Positions 1-10,120 of a stretch of 64,000 nucleotides of DNA are shown here, piece by piece. The notes beneath the pieces were generated by a model that worked only from the letters and a program-made list of their open reading frames with translations, was not told where the DNA came from and made no database searches. The stretch covers positions 1 through 64,000 of the forward strand of contig JASANE010021262.1 in assembly GCA_030248225.1 (NCBI GenBank). The letters are read 5' to 3'. The translations under genes were made by a program, and so were the position numbers. Position 1 is the stretch's first letter. Each line of letters opens with the position of its first letter. The DNA is from Trileptium ribeirensis. Taxonomy: Eukaryota > Nematoda > Enoplea > Enoplida > Thoracostomopsidae.

Positions 1-186
1 ACTCCTAGGAAACTAAAGGCTGTGAAAACTGGATCTGGGAGGGCACTCCGGTTTTGGACCATCAAAATAGATAGATAAACAAACTTGGGCATAACGCATA
101 AAACAGTGCGCAATCACTCATACTATTCAACGCATTGTGTGGCCCAGACTCAAAGATGATCAAAAGTCACATCCAACCCTCAGAAT

Positions 187-1017
187 AAACTAGACCAGTT
201 TAATTGTATCCAATTTCGGGGCAAAATTAATATCAATAACATTTTTTTCCAAACACCTTCTTGCGTAGTTCGTAAATTCACTGCATTCCAGAATAAGATG
301 GGATGCGGCACCATCTGTTACATGACAACACTCACAGGATCTGTCCTCAACAAGTACCATAATGCATTTATGTTTATTTAAGACAATGCCCGGTGAGGAG
401 CCTACAAGCTATGCCAATCGTCTTCTTATGCAGCATCCGTATCCGGTTAGTCATGACCCAATTATATACAGGTAAAAATGTCCTTAGTTGCCTGTAAGAC
501 TGACTGCATTTCCATGTTTTCTCCACATTTTCCCAACTGCGATCCTTAACTAGAGTGGACAAAGTCTGGAACGCCAAGCCTGCAGCCGGTTCCGGGCCAA
601 TATAGGCCATGGAAGTTGCTTTTTTGGATAAAACATCCGCAATTTCGTTCACCATGAACCCACTTTGTCCTGGTATCCAGAAGAGGGTAACAAAATTTGA
701 CTTTCTATTTTGCTACAGCTCCTTTTTACAACACTTTATAGATATCATTCGATCCAAGGTGCTATCCAGAGCTTTGATATCCGCTTAGCTATCGCTGTAG
801 ATATTAATAATTTTCTTCTTTACCCGCTTCCTCTTAAATAAGAGACGCCATTTTCAATCGCTAATATTTCTGTTTGAAAAACCGTACAGTTCTTTCCAAT
901 GGGTATAACTGTATTGCTATGTCCAGGGATAAAAACACCAGCCTCAGAGCCAATATTATCTGTATCATGCAATATCTTAGAGTCATCATTGAAGCAGTTT
1001 ATGTCCATGGAATTCAA
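187..1017 (-). mobile_element. Decayed LINE 3' end: RNase H domain plus C-terminal zinc knuckle
   Basis: Reading leftwards, 1017-820 encodes an RNase H start: a degraded T-D-G-S-like segment (FNDDSK), then GVFIPG and the strongly conserved TVFQTEILAIENG. Positions 655-374 continue the domain in another frame with NEIADVLSKKA, the usual RNase H end, followed by the linker. 360-187 encodes a C-x-x-C ... H ... C knuckle (CECCHVTDG, then HLILEC) and ends in a stop. This order (RNase H, then a CCHC-like knuckle, then the end) is typical of I/Jockey/R1-group non-LTR retrotransposons. Frameshifts between the pieces and a missing acidic residue show it is dead. Nothing of the reverse transcriptase is left upstream; the clade is inferred. 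Confidence 0.7.
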
Positions 1018-1335
1018 AGAGACAATGTTGCGTGCCTCAATTCTGTCAGTGATTACACTATCCTAGTTTTTTATCCTCAGAAAAAGTCTTACAACATTGA
1101 TCAAGAGCATGTTTGCCTTTGTTACAAGCTGTGAGATTACTTTTTCAATTACTGTATGCCCTTTTACATATTCACCTTTGAACCAGACAGCAACCAATCG
1201 AACCATCGGTTGTCATGATGACCATCTGGAGACCGTGTTATCAAAACACGGTTCGTTCGTCGTATCCCCGCAGGGGGGGGGGGAGGGATTATTTGAGCGG
1301 TGACCTGCAAACGCAACGAGACACGGCGACGCAGG

Positions 1336-1593
1336 CTACAGTTCAGGCAGACATCTCGACTTATAGAGGCGTGACTTGACAACCGCGACCGTTGGAGCAC
1401 ACACCACCGAGGCAGGCAAATTGTTCCAACTATTTATCACCCGATAGGCGAAGGAAAAACGAGCACAGTCGAGACGAGGATATATTCGCGGACGTAGTTT
1501 ATAAACATGACCGCGCAGCCGATCATTGTTCACATATTCAAACCAGGTGGTAATAGGAAAGTTAATATTGCCACGAATAGCATTAAAGAGCAA
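1336..1593 (-). mobile_element. C-terminal fragment of a second LINE (WNNLP tail)
   Basis: An 85-codon open stretch carries the signature tail of CR1/Jockey/RTE-like LINE proteins: LRGHVYKLRPR, then FAYRVINSWNNLPASVV, then a VKSRLYK end. This tail lies after the reverse transcriptase in such elements. There is no reverse transcriptase upstream, so the copy is 5'-truncated. It is followed towards lower coordinates by a G-rich run (about 1270-1285) and then by the older RNase H relic, so the two LINE fragments are separate insertions in the same orientation. Confidence 0.65.
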
Positions 1594-1715
1594 TACGTAA
1601 CTGAACGAAGTAATAAAATAATGTATTGCTCATGTAGCAAGAAATGTTATAGTTCAAATACTCAAAACAATTAATTGAATAATTCTTGTGTTTAAGATAT
1701 ACAATCACAAATATA

Positions 1716-1876
1716 CAGAACACGCCAAAAATGACTGTCGCTCGCTCGTGATTAACTCGAAATAAATATGATCTAATAATACAATGTATTATTAATTTAA
1801 ATAGATTTCGAAATCTGGAGCATGCCACTCGCTCAAAGCTCGCTCGAAATGCCACATTCATTTCTGGTGCGTACTG
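1716..1876. mobile_element. 161-bp palindromic MITE, Tc1/mariner-like, TA flanks
   Basis: Left end CAGAACACGCCAAAAATGAC and the reverse complement of the right end CAGTACGCACCAGAAATGA are imperfect inverted repeats that continue into GCTCGC-rich arms. TA dinucleotides flank both ends (1714-1715 and 1877-1878), the target duplication of Tc1/mariner elements. It has no coding content. The same family occurs at 39703-39851 and as a solo end near 4745-4789. Confidence 0.7.
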
Positions 1877-1879
1877 TAT

Positions 1880-3020
1880 GCATGTCGGTAACTGTAAACC
1901 ATGTATATATTGGTGAAGACCATCGTTTTTTCAACTTAGTTGTAGGACTTTCAAGACCAGAATGGTTCTACGGGTTTATAATTTTGTTGAGTACGACGTC
2001 AGAAATAGCACATACTTTTGCTGTATGCGTCCATATGCAAAGCGCTAATGCCTCCAACGTTAAAATGGCAAACAAAGCTTATAGTTGTTTGGACGTTCCG
2101 AGTCATGAATTTGTAATTTCTTCGGTTTTAGTCGTTGAAGGACGAAATAAGCAGTAATATGACATCAAAAACGCACGGAATAGAAGAACGCTACAATGTA
2201 GATCCTGACGTATTGTTATGTTTTTGGAACTTTGGCGAGGGCTGAGGAAGTATAGTTTGTGAACTCAGAATAGCCAAGCATAAATATTTTAGCTACATAC
2301 ATTGGATACGGAAGGATGTACAGGTTCGCGGACACAGTGCAAGACATGCAGCAAATGTAGACTTATATCAACTATAGGTTACCTATTTGTCCATGCAAAT
2401 ATTAATTGTAGTAAAATGAATGTCTCCTCGTGCAAAAATCACTACGTATAGCAGCAAAAACGTTAGGAAAAAGACCAAGTTTCGGTTGCGTGTACAATAA
2501 TGCACAGCCGCAGTTCCGACTAATTTTCCGGCTTTCTCACTATCATACTTGCATAGCAAAAAGATGAGCTGTACACGTGACCATAAACACGATTTGTACC
2601 TTGTACATGTTATACAGTACTTGCCAAATGAATTTCACTTGTTCGCTGATCGCCCGAGGTGAGAAGTTAAGTCCGAAGGTCGGCGCGGTCTATGGGCCGG
2701 GCGGGTGCTGCCTCATTTTCGTCCCGGCAGGGCTGGGCTTCCTGCCTGAGATGAAAACTTCGGACAAGGCCGTTGATTCTCAAAAAAGCCCGAACCGAAA
2801 TGGTGACTCGATAACAGTGGAAACAGACATACTAATTAGTTACTCGTGCATCCCGGGTAAACGGAGCAACAGAGACTGCGACTTGTTGAGATTAGTGACT
2901 GTTGCTAGGTCCCAACTGAGCTTCCTGAACCCCCCTTTAATGTCTCATAATAACAATTCTGCGCCTACAATACATTAATGGCAATACAGCACTCTATTTT
3001 ATCACACTCTGAACTCTAGA
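1880..3020. other. Intergenic stretch without a recognised gene
   Basis: AT-rich filler. A 133-codon open frame at 2577-2978 (+) is caused by a GC-rich patch (about 2650-2790, GGGCC/GGCAGGGC motifs) that resembles the GC-rich interior of the hAT-like repeats at 4.55 and 28.8 kb. It has no recognisable domain and is not called as a gene. Confidence 0.5.
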
Positions 3021-3375
3021 ATCTTTATTTCTTACTCGAATTACAAAAAGTTTTGAAATTTATCAATTACATTAATTACAACTTTTAAGAAGTTTCTTTA
3101 ATTTGAATCGTCATGTTTCAAGTTCTCTACTCCTAGCAATTGCACTATTTGATGCATGCCACACAAAATGCAAATATTTTTACCGCATTCGGCGCCAAGA
3201 ACCGTAAAACCTATATTTCTTCCTCCAATTACAAAAATGTTTTGACATTTATCAATTAGAATAATAACAAGTTTAAGAGGCATTTTTAATATAGAAGCAT
3301 CATATCCTAGCGCTTGCACAATTTGATGCATTCCACACAAAATACAAATGATTTTACAGCATTCAGCGCCCGCAA
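3015..3375. repeat. Two tandem copies of a ~175-bp repeat
   Basis: Two diverged copies lie head to tail. The segments around 3155 (catgccacacaaaatgc) and 3330 (cattccacacaaaatac) are equivalent, as are the flanking ATTACAAAAA-TTTTGA-ATTTATCAATTA blocks near 3040 and 3225. On the minus strand an open frame (3403-3098) runs through both copies and shows the duplication as protein: ICILCGMHQIVQ appears twice. No known family was recognised; it looks like a short satellite rather than a gene. Confidence 0.65.
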
Positions 3376-3379
3376 AACC

Positions 3380-4530
3380 AGCCACAGCAAAGCCTAGGGG
3401 CATAAGCTATATTAGGCAGGTTGCGCGCCGTTAATATGCTAACCCTAACACCCGAGCTTTAGTCCAACTTAAAGTCCTTATGTTTGTCTTATACTTAGCC
3501 TACTTCGGCTAAGATTTAGTCGGTTGCTGCCACTCCGGAACTGCCTTTCTTTAAAGATACAATGTTACGCATGTAATTAGTGTCGATTTTATTAGAAATT
3601 GTGTACGACATCGCTGGAGAAGCGCAAGCACCAAAGATAGGTGCACAACTACATTTTATTGTGAATCGAAGAAAAATGGCGTAAATCGATCAATCTAGTG
3701 AAGAATTTATGAGCCCACAGACGGGCAAAAAAATTTTTGACTAAACTGAACGCTATTATTGCAACTTCAGCTCACTACTGTAGCTCTGTAGCAACAATAA
3801 TTATTATTCAAGGGGACTACATCTAAAAATGTTTTGCCAAAATTAAGCGTTATTTTAAACAAGAATGCACATTGTACGCGTAACTAAAATATTTCGAATT
3901 ACACATAAATCATTACATTTACTTTGCTGCGTACAGAACCTTCCAGCAAAATTTTCTTTCTTTGATAAACACAGTGTTCACAAATTACGGTGCGCGCAGT
4001 GTTTATCTATCTATCAATCTATGTAAATCTTACGCCTTAGTGAATGTAGTGTCAAATTTTGATCAAAATGTTTTCTCGTTTTAAATTCGTACGCAGTCTT
4101 ACAGCAATTGGTACCGCTAGGGCATCTGTTCTAATATGGTTTTATTCTGATTGATAGTTTTCGGATTTCTTTCAAAATTGGGCGCGGCGCAGCTTCAGCT
4201 GGGTCTAGATAAAACTGCTGTACCAGGAAATATAGAACTAAAAGAATCTTAATTTAATTTCAATTTTTTGCAGTTTTGCAAATTTGTTCCATCTATGTTG
4301 GCACATACATTGCACACACAACAGGCAAACATGATGTTATTGCTTCTCTACCATAATTTCCTGTTAGTTCATAGCTTCAGTTTAAAATTGCTTTCAACTA
4401 AAAATAATGACAACAATTAAATACAATAACAGAGAGACACAATAACCGTTCGATATTTAGACATTGGTAAGAAAATGTTTACAGATTTATTTATTTTAAT
4501 AAACTATTCAAATGTTATATTAAGTATGCT
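3380..4530. other. No gene seen
   Basis: AT-rich sequence with no open frame above about 60 codons, no protein motif and no clear repeat structure. Confidence 0.5.
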
Positions 4531-4534
4531 ATTT

Positions 4535-4672
4535 CCACCGGGCTTTTCAGGCTGAGCCGCGCCGGGCCTGGTCCTATTTCGTTATGGCCGGGCTTCGTGC
4601 CTGCGCTCGATTTTTGGTCGGCACGGACGGATTTCGGGCCTGAAAATTTAGGCCCGTTGTCAACTCTGCTGC
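4535..4672. mobile_element. Truncated hAT-like end, GC-rich
   Basis: A GC-rich island (GGGCCTGG, GGCCGGGCTTCG, GGCACGGACGG) ends in GGGCCTGAAAATTTAGGCCC followed by GTTGTCAACTCTG. Read from the other strand, the end begins CAGAGTTGACAACGGGCC, which fits a hAT terminus. The composition and the GGCCTGAA-type motif match the complete element at 28109-28921. No matching left terminus or target duplication was found, so it is a partial copy. Confidence 0.5.
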
Positions 4673-4744
4673 TCCCTAGAATGAAATTCGTTCCGAAAAG
4701 ATAATTTCATTATCCAAGTTTGATGCTTCAAAATCTCGAGTAAG

Positions 4745-4789
4745 CCACTCGTAGGCTCAAAATGCAACAGTCATTTCTGGCGTGTACTG
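4745..4789. mobile_element. Solo right end of the CGCCAAAAATGAC MITE family
   Basis: The segment ending TCATTTCTGGCGTGTACTG followed by TA matches the right terminus of the MITEs at 1716-1876 and 39703-39851, but no left end was found. Confidence 0.5.
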
Positions 4790-5198
4790 TACGTGCCATT
4801 ATTTGCTGTAGGTAGTAATTCAGCTTGAGCTCGACATACAGTACGAGCAAAAATTGATCACTGCTCACTCGCAACTTGCTCGTTGGAAAATAAAATTTCA
4901 TTTTGAAATTTAAAAGCGTGTTTTAGTTCGCTCGCTGCTTGCTTGCTCGTAAGACAGTCAATTGTCGCGAATATTGTAAAACAATTAGCTGCAAGTATAC
5001 ATTTTGTCGAGTTACGTATTTCATAGTCTAAAAACTTACTCGCAGTTCTCGCAATCGACGAGACAGGTGAAACTCTTCGTCCAACAATCGCAAAAGCCGC
5101 CCACATGCAAACGAAGATTGCTCTACAAGCGCTAATAACTACATACACATTTTTAATATCATTAAATTAAACGCAGCTAGGTTGTAGTTTATCTACAG

Positions 5199-5264
5199 TA
5201 TATGCCATAAATGACTACCGCGTTTTCAGGCGTGCCAAAACGGTCATTTATAACGGATACTCTA
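5199..5264. mobile_element. 66-bp miniature palindromic element
   Basis: Left end CAGTATATGCCATAAATGAC and the reverse complement of the right end (AGTATCCGTTATAAATGACC) form inverted repeats of about 22 bp around a very short centre. A TA precedes the left end and TA follows close to the right end. It is probably an internally deleted Tc1/mariner-like MITE. Confidence 0.5.
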
Positions 5265-5269
5265 ATTTT

Positions 5270-6200
5270 CCAACACAAGCGTACGCACTAATACCGCTGA
5301 AATTTCAGCTTTACACGCACATCGACTTAGCGTGACATTTTGCCTTAACAATTTCGTCATCATCGTTAAAAGTTACATTTCAAAATAATTAATAACGCAT
5401 TCAGTTTGCCGTTTTCTTGCATTGCTTTAAGGTATTCGATTGAAAACAATTCGATGTTGATCTGAACAAAGGTTTCGGCGACAAGCCTTCAATGTTCCAT
5501 GTTCCCCACTTGTCCGAACCCTCACGTTAAATTACATGCACGATTTATCCATGTCCTAAAATGAATCTTTACTGTGTTCTAAATATTTTTATATGTATTT
5601 AATTACTACTATTTGTAAACGATAATAAGCATGTTTTAGAGCTTGAAAATGTTTGTGTGACAGTTGAAAGTACTTGAAAATAATAATGTATGTAGCCTAT
5701 ACAACAGAATGTTGTTCTACCTAGACCCCGCATTTATTTTGAAATTTTGATCCACTGTAGCATAAAGCAGGCATTAGAACACTACACAGGTCACGATCAT
5801 GACACTTGGAAAGACCATAGTTCAAAAGAATCGTACAAAAATAAACTAACCAGCGATAACCTTATACAGCGCGTTTCTCAGGAAGTAATCGCTAATTTGG
5901 TGAAAGATTTGATATTCGTCGTACCTAAATCAACTAATCGCTTATATAAAGCTTTCATAACATTAAATTTTAATACAAATGAACAAGATTTAAGAATATT
6001 AACCTCAATAACGGGTAATCGGCAACGTTCAAAGCTCAAATAAGTTTAACATACACGTTCACTGAAACCGAGATAACAAAGTTTCTTCAACTATGCAAAA
6101 AGTGATGCTTTTTTCTCATTGAGTTACACATAACTCATGCTAAACAGGCTATGTAAATTTCGGCAACAAAAGCTATTAATAAATTTTGGTGTTTTCAATT
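5270..6200. other. No gene seen
   Basis: A 98-codon open frame at 5747-6043 (+) has no start context, splice signals or motif that I recognise. The remainder is AT-rich and unstructured. Confidence 0.45.
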
Positions 6201-6205
6201 TGGGA

Positions 6206-6669
6206 GTATCAAGAGTTTATGATGATTTCATGACAAGAGTATGACACTTTTCAAAATCACCATATAAAATGACCGGGCATTACACCATACGTTCCAACCT
6301 TACCACTTCCTTGTTTTTTGGGAGGGGAGGTGAGTAACACCCACCCCACTTTTGGAGGGTTAAGGTACCCTAGATAAAAACTTTTTTGACCACCCCGTTT
6401 TGCGGGGGGGGGGGAGGAGCATGAGGAGCCCCTCATAAAAATAGGTGGGAAGTCGAGAACATTTTTTTGAAACGATCCTCCCCAAAAGGGAATGGAAAAA
6501 CTTTTAATCCATGATAACATGACCATCTCCTAAAGTGGAGTGTTACACTCCTCCCAAACCAGAGGTGTGTAAGGTCCACATGGACCGCGTCATGCCCGTT
6601 CCTTTTAAATGGCGATTTTTCAAAGAATGTTATGCCCTTCTCAAGAAATCACCTTAAACTCTTGGTAGC
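6206..6669. mobile_element. Inverted-repeat element, ~464 bp, GC-rich centre
   Basis: The left arm (TATCAAGAGTTTATGATGA, TTTCATGACAAGAGTATGAC, then CCGGGCATTAC) is the inverse of the right arm, which reads from its outer end CTACCAAGAGTTTAAGGTGA, TTTCTTGAGAAGGGCATAAC, then CGGGCATGACGCGGTCC. Arms are about 90 bp with moderate divergence. The centre is rich in CCACCCC/GGGGAGG runs, including an 11-G run near 6406. No transposase is present. Related sequence recurs at 52.98-53.11 kb. Confidence 0.6.
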
Positions 6670-9000
6670 ACGTAAAAGCCTATACAATGGGTGTATGAGC
6701 TTTTAAAACTGATGAGTATGATAAAACAATGTGTAGTAGGCATCTGCATAATATTGCAAGAGCCCTGTAACGTGAAAACTGACGTTTGAATTACAGACTT
6801 TTTGAAAGATGTGATTTATAAATTTTGAATCTTTCCCTATTATATGTAATTACAGGAAGAAATAATAAGTAATTGCAGAAAGAAATAAAGAGTCACACGG
6901 ATCAAATATGCGCTGCAGCACATAGCCGTAACTTTGGCTAATGTATCAATAATTGCCAGAGTATTATTGACATTGCAGGGCTTCGACGGAGGCTCAGGAA
7001 TCTCAATTTGGTACCTTCAAAAAGACACTGAGTCAGGGTTTTTTGTTTTTTCGGATCCTGGGTCCAGCTAGGGTCCAGACTTACAATTTTTGGCTCGAGA
7101 ATTTCACAAAATTTTACACAATAAACACAATTGGACATTATTCCATAGTTAGAAATGCATAAATTATTCTTTGGCTGTCCCAAGCCAGGATAAATGATGA
7201 GTCCCATCCATGAAACCAGCAGCAAACAACTATATACACATGTAAGCACAAACGGCTGAAAGCCTGGTCTTTGTAATAGAATTTATTAGCAAACCATATG
7301 TCTCCGAAGCCGAAACTGCCTTAAGGTGCAGCGTGGGTCCAGCAAATTTTTTTTGCGACCACGTAAAAATACTTGGGTCCAGACTCACCCGTGGACCCAA
7401 AAAACCTTGGTGAGTACACTCAGACTTGCCACACTGACTCTGTTTAGCCTCGTTCAGCGACCTATTTTATAGTAAGAACTTCGAATGTACTAGCACCTGT
7501 TGCAGCAATGTCAGCAAATGCATTATGTTGCACCAAAAAATCAATCCTACCCTTACGTCAAATTTATGTCCTGATCATGGATAAATAACAAATAATAAAA
7601 AATCCTGGTCATCACATGGCGAGATGAACTTTTTCCTTTTCCTTTTTTGAGGTTCATAAACATGAGCCAAAATAGCGCTAAAATGGGCCGGGTAAAATTA
7701 TCCTACAATAATTGGCTTATGGGTCCCGGTAGAGTGAGCTGGGGACCGAAATTTACTAACTTTTCAGCTTTCCTTAACACAAAATTTATTACGAACTTTT
7801 ATACTGTGTCGTGTACATTAATCGTACTTTACCAACACTAGGCATTTTGATATTCTATTTTTGTTGCCAAATTTACACAATTGTAGAAGACGCTGGATCG
7901 AGCCAGATCCTGAGAAAAGTAATAAATAATCAATTTTAAGTGTAAATCGTAGTTCACTCAGGACCTTTGTGCACACCTGGCTCGCCGGAACAGTACCCTC
8001 TATATTCTTGCCAAAAAGTACGGCGATACCACGAGCGGTAAAGAAAAGAATCCTTGAAATCTCAATTCGGAAGTGCAAATTTGGGTATTTCGCGTCCTAA
8101 TCCGAGACGGTTGGGTAAGGTTTGATTCGGACGATTCATAAACCCAAGCTTCAAATGGACTCTTACTAATATTGCAAAAAGGTTGAAGGCGTTGCCTTAG
8201 CCTTCAACGTCCACTACTACAGCGTTAACTCGGTGTTCGGCGATAATTCAATTAACAGGTAAAGCTCCAAAACTGGACGCAGGTCTAATGGCTTACAAGC
8301 GCATTGTATACTGATTGTGGCGGTCAATTTGGGCCAAAAGATTATACTAAATCGACGGTTTAGGGTTCACGCTGTGCCTATGAGGGTCAACAAACGTTTG
8401 ACAATTTTATTTGTTCGTCTTCCGACAGGGTTCCTAAGTTTTAGAATTGACTACTTGCTCAATGTTTGATAAATGACAAAAACATTACGCTTAAGTGTGC
8501 AAGTAGCCCACTGCAGAAGCAATGAGCTGCTTTGGGGCATTTCCATTTTCTACCGGTTCAAACGGGCTGACAAACTTGGCCTGCTTAATTGATTTTCTCA
8601 ACTAATTGAATATCTTAGCTCAATTCTGTAATGCAGAAATTGCTCTAAAAAGATCGGATCGTCCAGTATTGCTACAACGTAACGGCACTAACGTGGGGCA
8701 CGGGACGAGCTTGGGCGAGTCCCTAGTTCACGATACAACCAATATATCAGGGCAGGCGGGGAGTCGTACCGTCTTATATTTCCGCGAGTCGGGTATGGCA
8801 AGGGCTCGCCATACTCGTTTTTCCACCTATTAACGTACTAGTTCAGGCGCGTAAAAATCGCGAACTTTTCCTAAAAAGTCTGCCTAAACGAAGATAGTTG
8901 CTCGTGACTACTCGTACCTCCAAACTTATGAATCACAAGGGTACAATAAAATGTAATCATAATCCTGAAAACATCAATGAAATACACAATAAGATTACAT
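6670..9000. other. No gene seen; scattered GGGTCCAG repeats
   Basis: The motif GGGTCCAG recurs at about 7060, 7073, 7335 and 7373, partly inverted, and suggests an eroded repeat. Open frames at 6938-7249 (-) and 7818-8078 (-) show no conserved domain. The region is downstream of the last GCP5 exon I could identify; the C-terminal exons of that gene should lie here or further left, but I could not recognise them. Confidence 0.4.
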
Positions 9001-9880
9001 CCAAATATAGACGTTTATGGCCATGATCAAAACAATAGAACGATATCGATATGGTACGACAATGATTGATAAACGGTTATGATTATACGTCCACAATCAA
9101 GGGTACAATGCGAATATATGACGGTAATCAGGCTGCCAAATCGTATAATTCCACCTATAAACTCATGTGAATACCAACGATTCCAACGGTATACGGATAT
9201 ACCTATATATATCATACGCTATAATCATGATTATACAAATCAAGTACGTTATATGTGCCTTTATGGCAACCAAAATGGGATAACAAGAGCAATGGTAATC
9301 GTAATATGTATACATATAATTCAAGTACGCCAATAAAAGCCTTTATGGCCAACAACAATATGGTTACAACAGTGGTAATAATGTAGAGGTTACATATACC
9401 AATAGGTGCCTTTATGGCACTACAGTCAAGATATACGTATGATAGCGATACCTCGACGATTATGCATTCTTGAAATGTTAATAACGATACCCATTCTGAT
9501 CACAATACTGTCGGCGGCGCTGGCCGAAATATAACGAAAATCTTTATTCCTAGCGAGGTTAATGCGCGTAACGGTTCATTATTTATGGCACGTATTATGG
9601 TCTATAAATAGAGTGACTACGGGTTCTTACGGTCAGTTCATATATATATAGGGGAACTCGACTTATGTATTCACTCGCGCAAAGAGGTCATAAATTGATC
9701 CTGATTCCAGATACGTATGTGTTTCGGCACGGGGTTGGTCTCGTATTATAAAACGGGGTACGTCCGTAACTAAATTCAAGAATGTTGACCATTACATTAT
9801 GGCCAGGATTATAGGGCTTTCTATTAAATGTTGGCCATTAGGCTTTGGCAAGGATTAATCTACCTCGTAACGATCCAGTA
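9000..9880. repeat. Degenerate low-complexity repeat around a TTTATGGC core
   Basis: The core GCCTTTATGGC (or CGTTTATGGCC) appears at about 9012, 9257, 9339 and 9407, separated by ATAATCATGATTATAC-like and GGTAATAATG-like stretches, with further TATGGCC/TGGCCA motifs near 9800-9830. Spacing is irregular (70-250 bp). This looks like an old minisatellite or locally duplicated intron sequence within or beyond the GCP5 locus. Confidence 0.45.
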
Positions 9881-9923
9881 TGGATCTGTTACAAATGTAT
9901 TTTTACTTTTAAAATTAAATGAC

Positions 9924-10120
9924 TAACCGGCTGCTGAACTTGATGGGTGATACTATAATAGGCTGTACACTTTTAGAAAGCGATTCCATAAATTCTGCTA
10001 TGTTAAATTTTATAGCGTCTTCATTCGGATTAATTGCTGAACCGCGTTTGTTGCGTGAGGTCGTCGGTGAATTTTGACTAAAACCAAGTTCTTCGTTCAA
10101 TTTTTTGAATATCGAATGAC
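9924..10120 (-). CDS. TUBGCP5: GCP5 exon (most 3' one found)
   Basis: Acceptor ttcaaaag at 10121-10128. The exon starts with 2 nt that complete the Gly codon begun by the upstream exon. It encodes HSIFKKLNEELGF, a polar low-complexity linker (SQNSPTTSRNKRGS), and EFMESLSKSVQPIIVSPIKF, matching the GCP5 segment just before the MRNFFLMEGGD-type motif. The 3' boundary is uncertain: a weak gtcatt donor (exon end 9924) or gtatca (exon end 9954). The reading frame meets a stop at about 9919. Confidence 0.7.

Noticed and set aside
2577..2978. 133-codon plus-strand frame
   Set aside because: It is opened by a GC-rich, transposon-like patch. There is no domain.
7818..8078. Possible GCP C-terminal domain exon (minus strand)
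   Set aside because: The LRFTLKIDYLLLF piece looked like the GCP motif before the Trp-Pro, but the Trp-Pro itself is absent and no splice signals fit.
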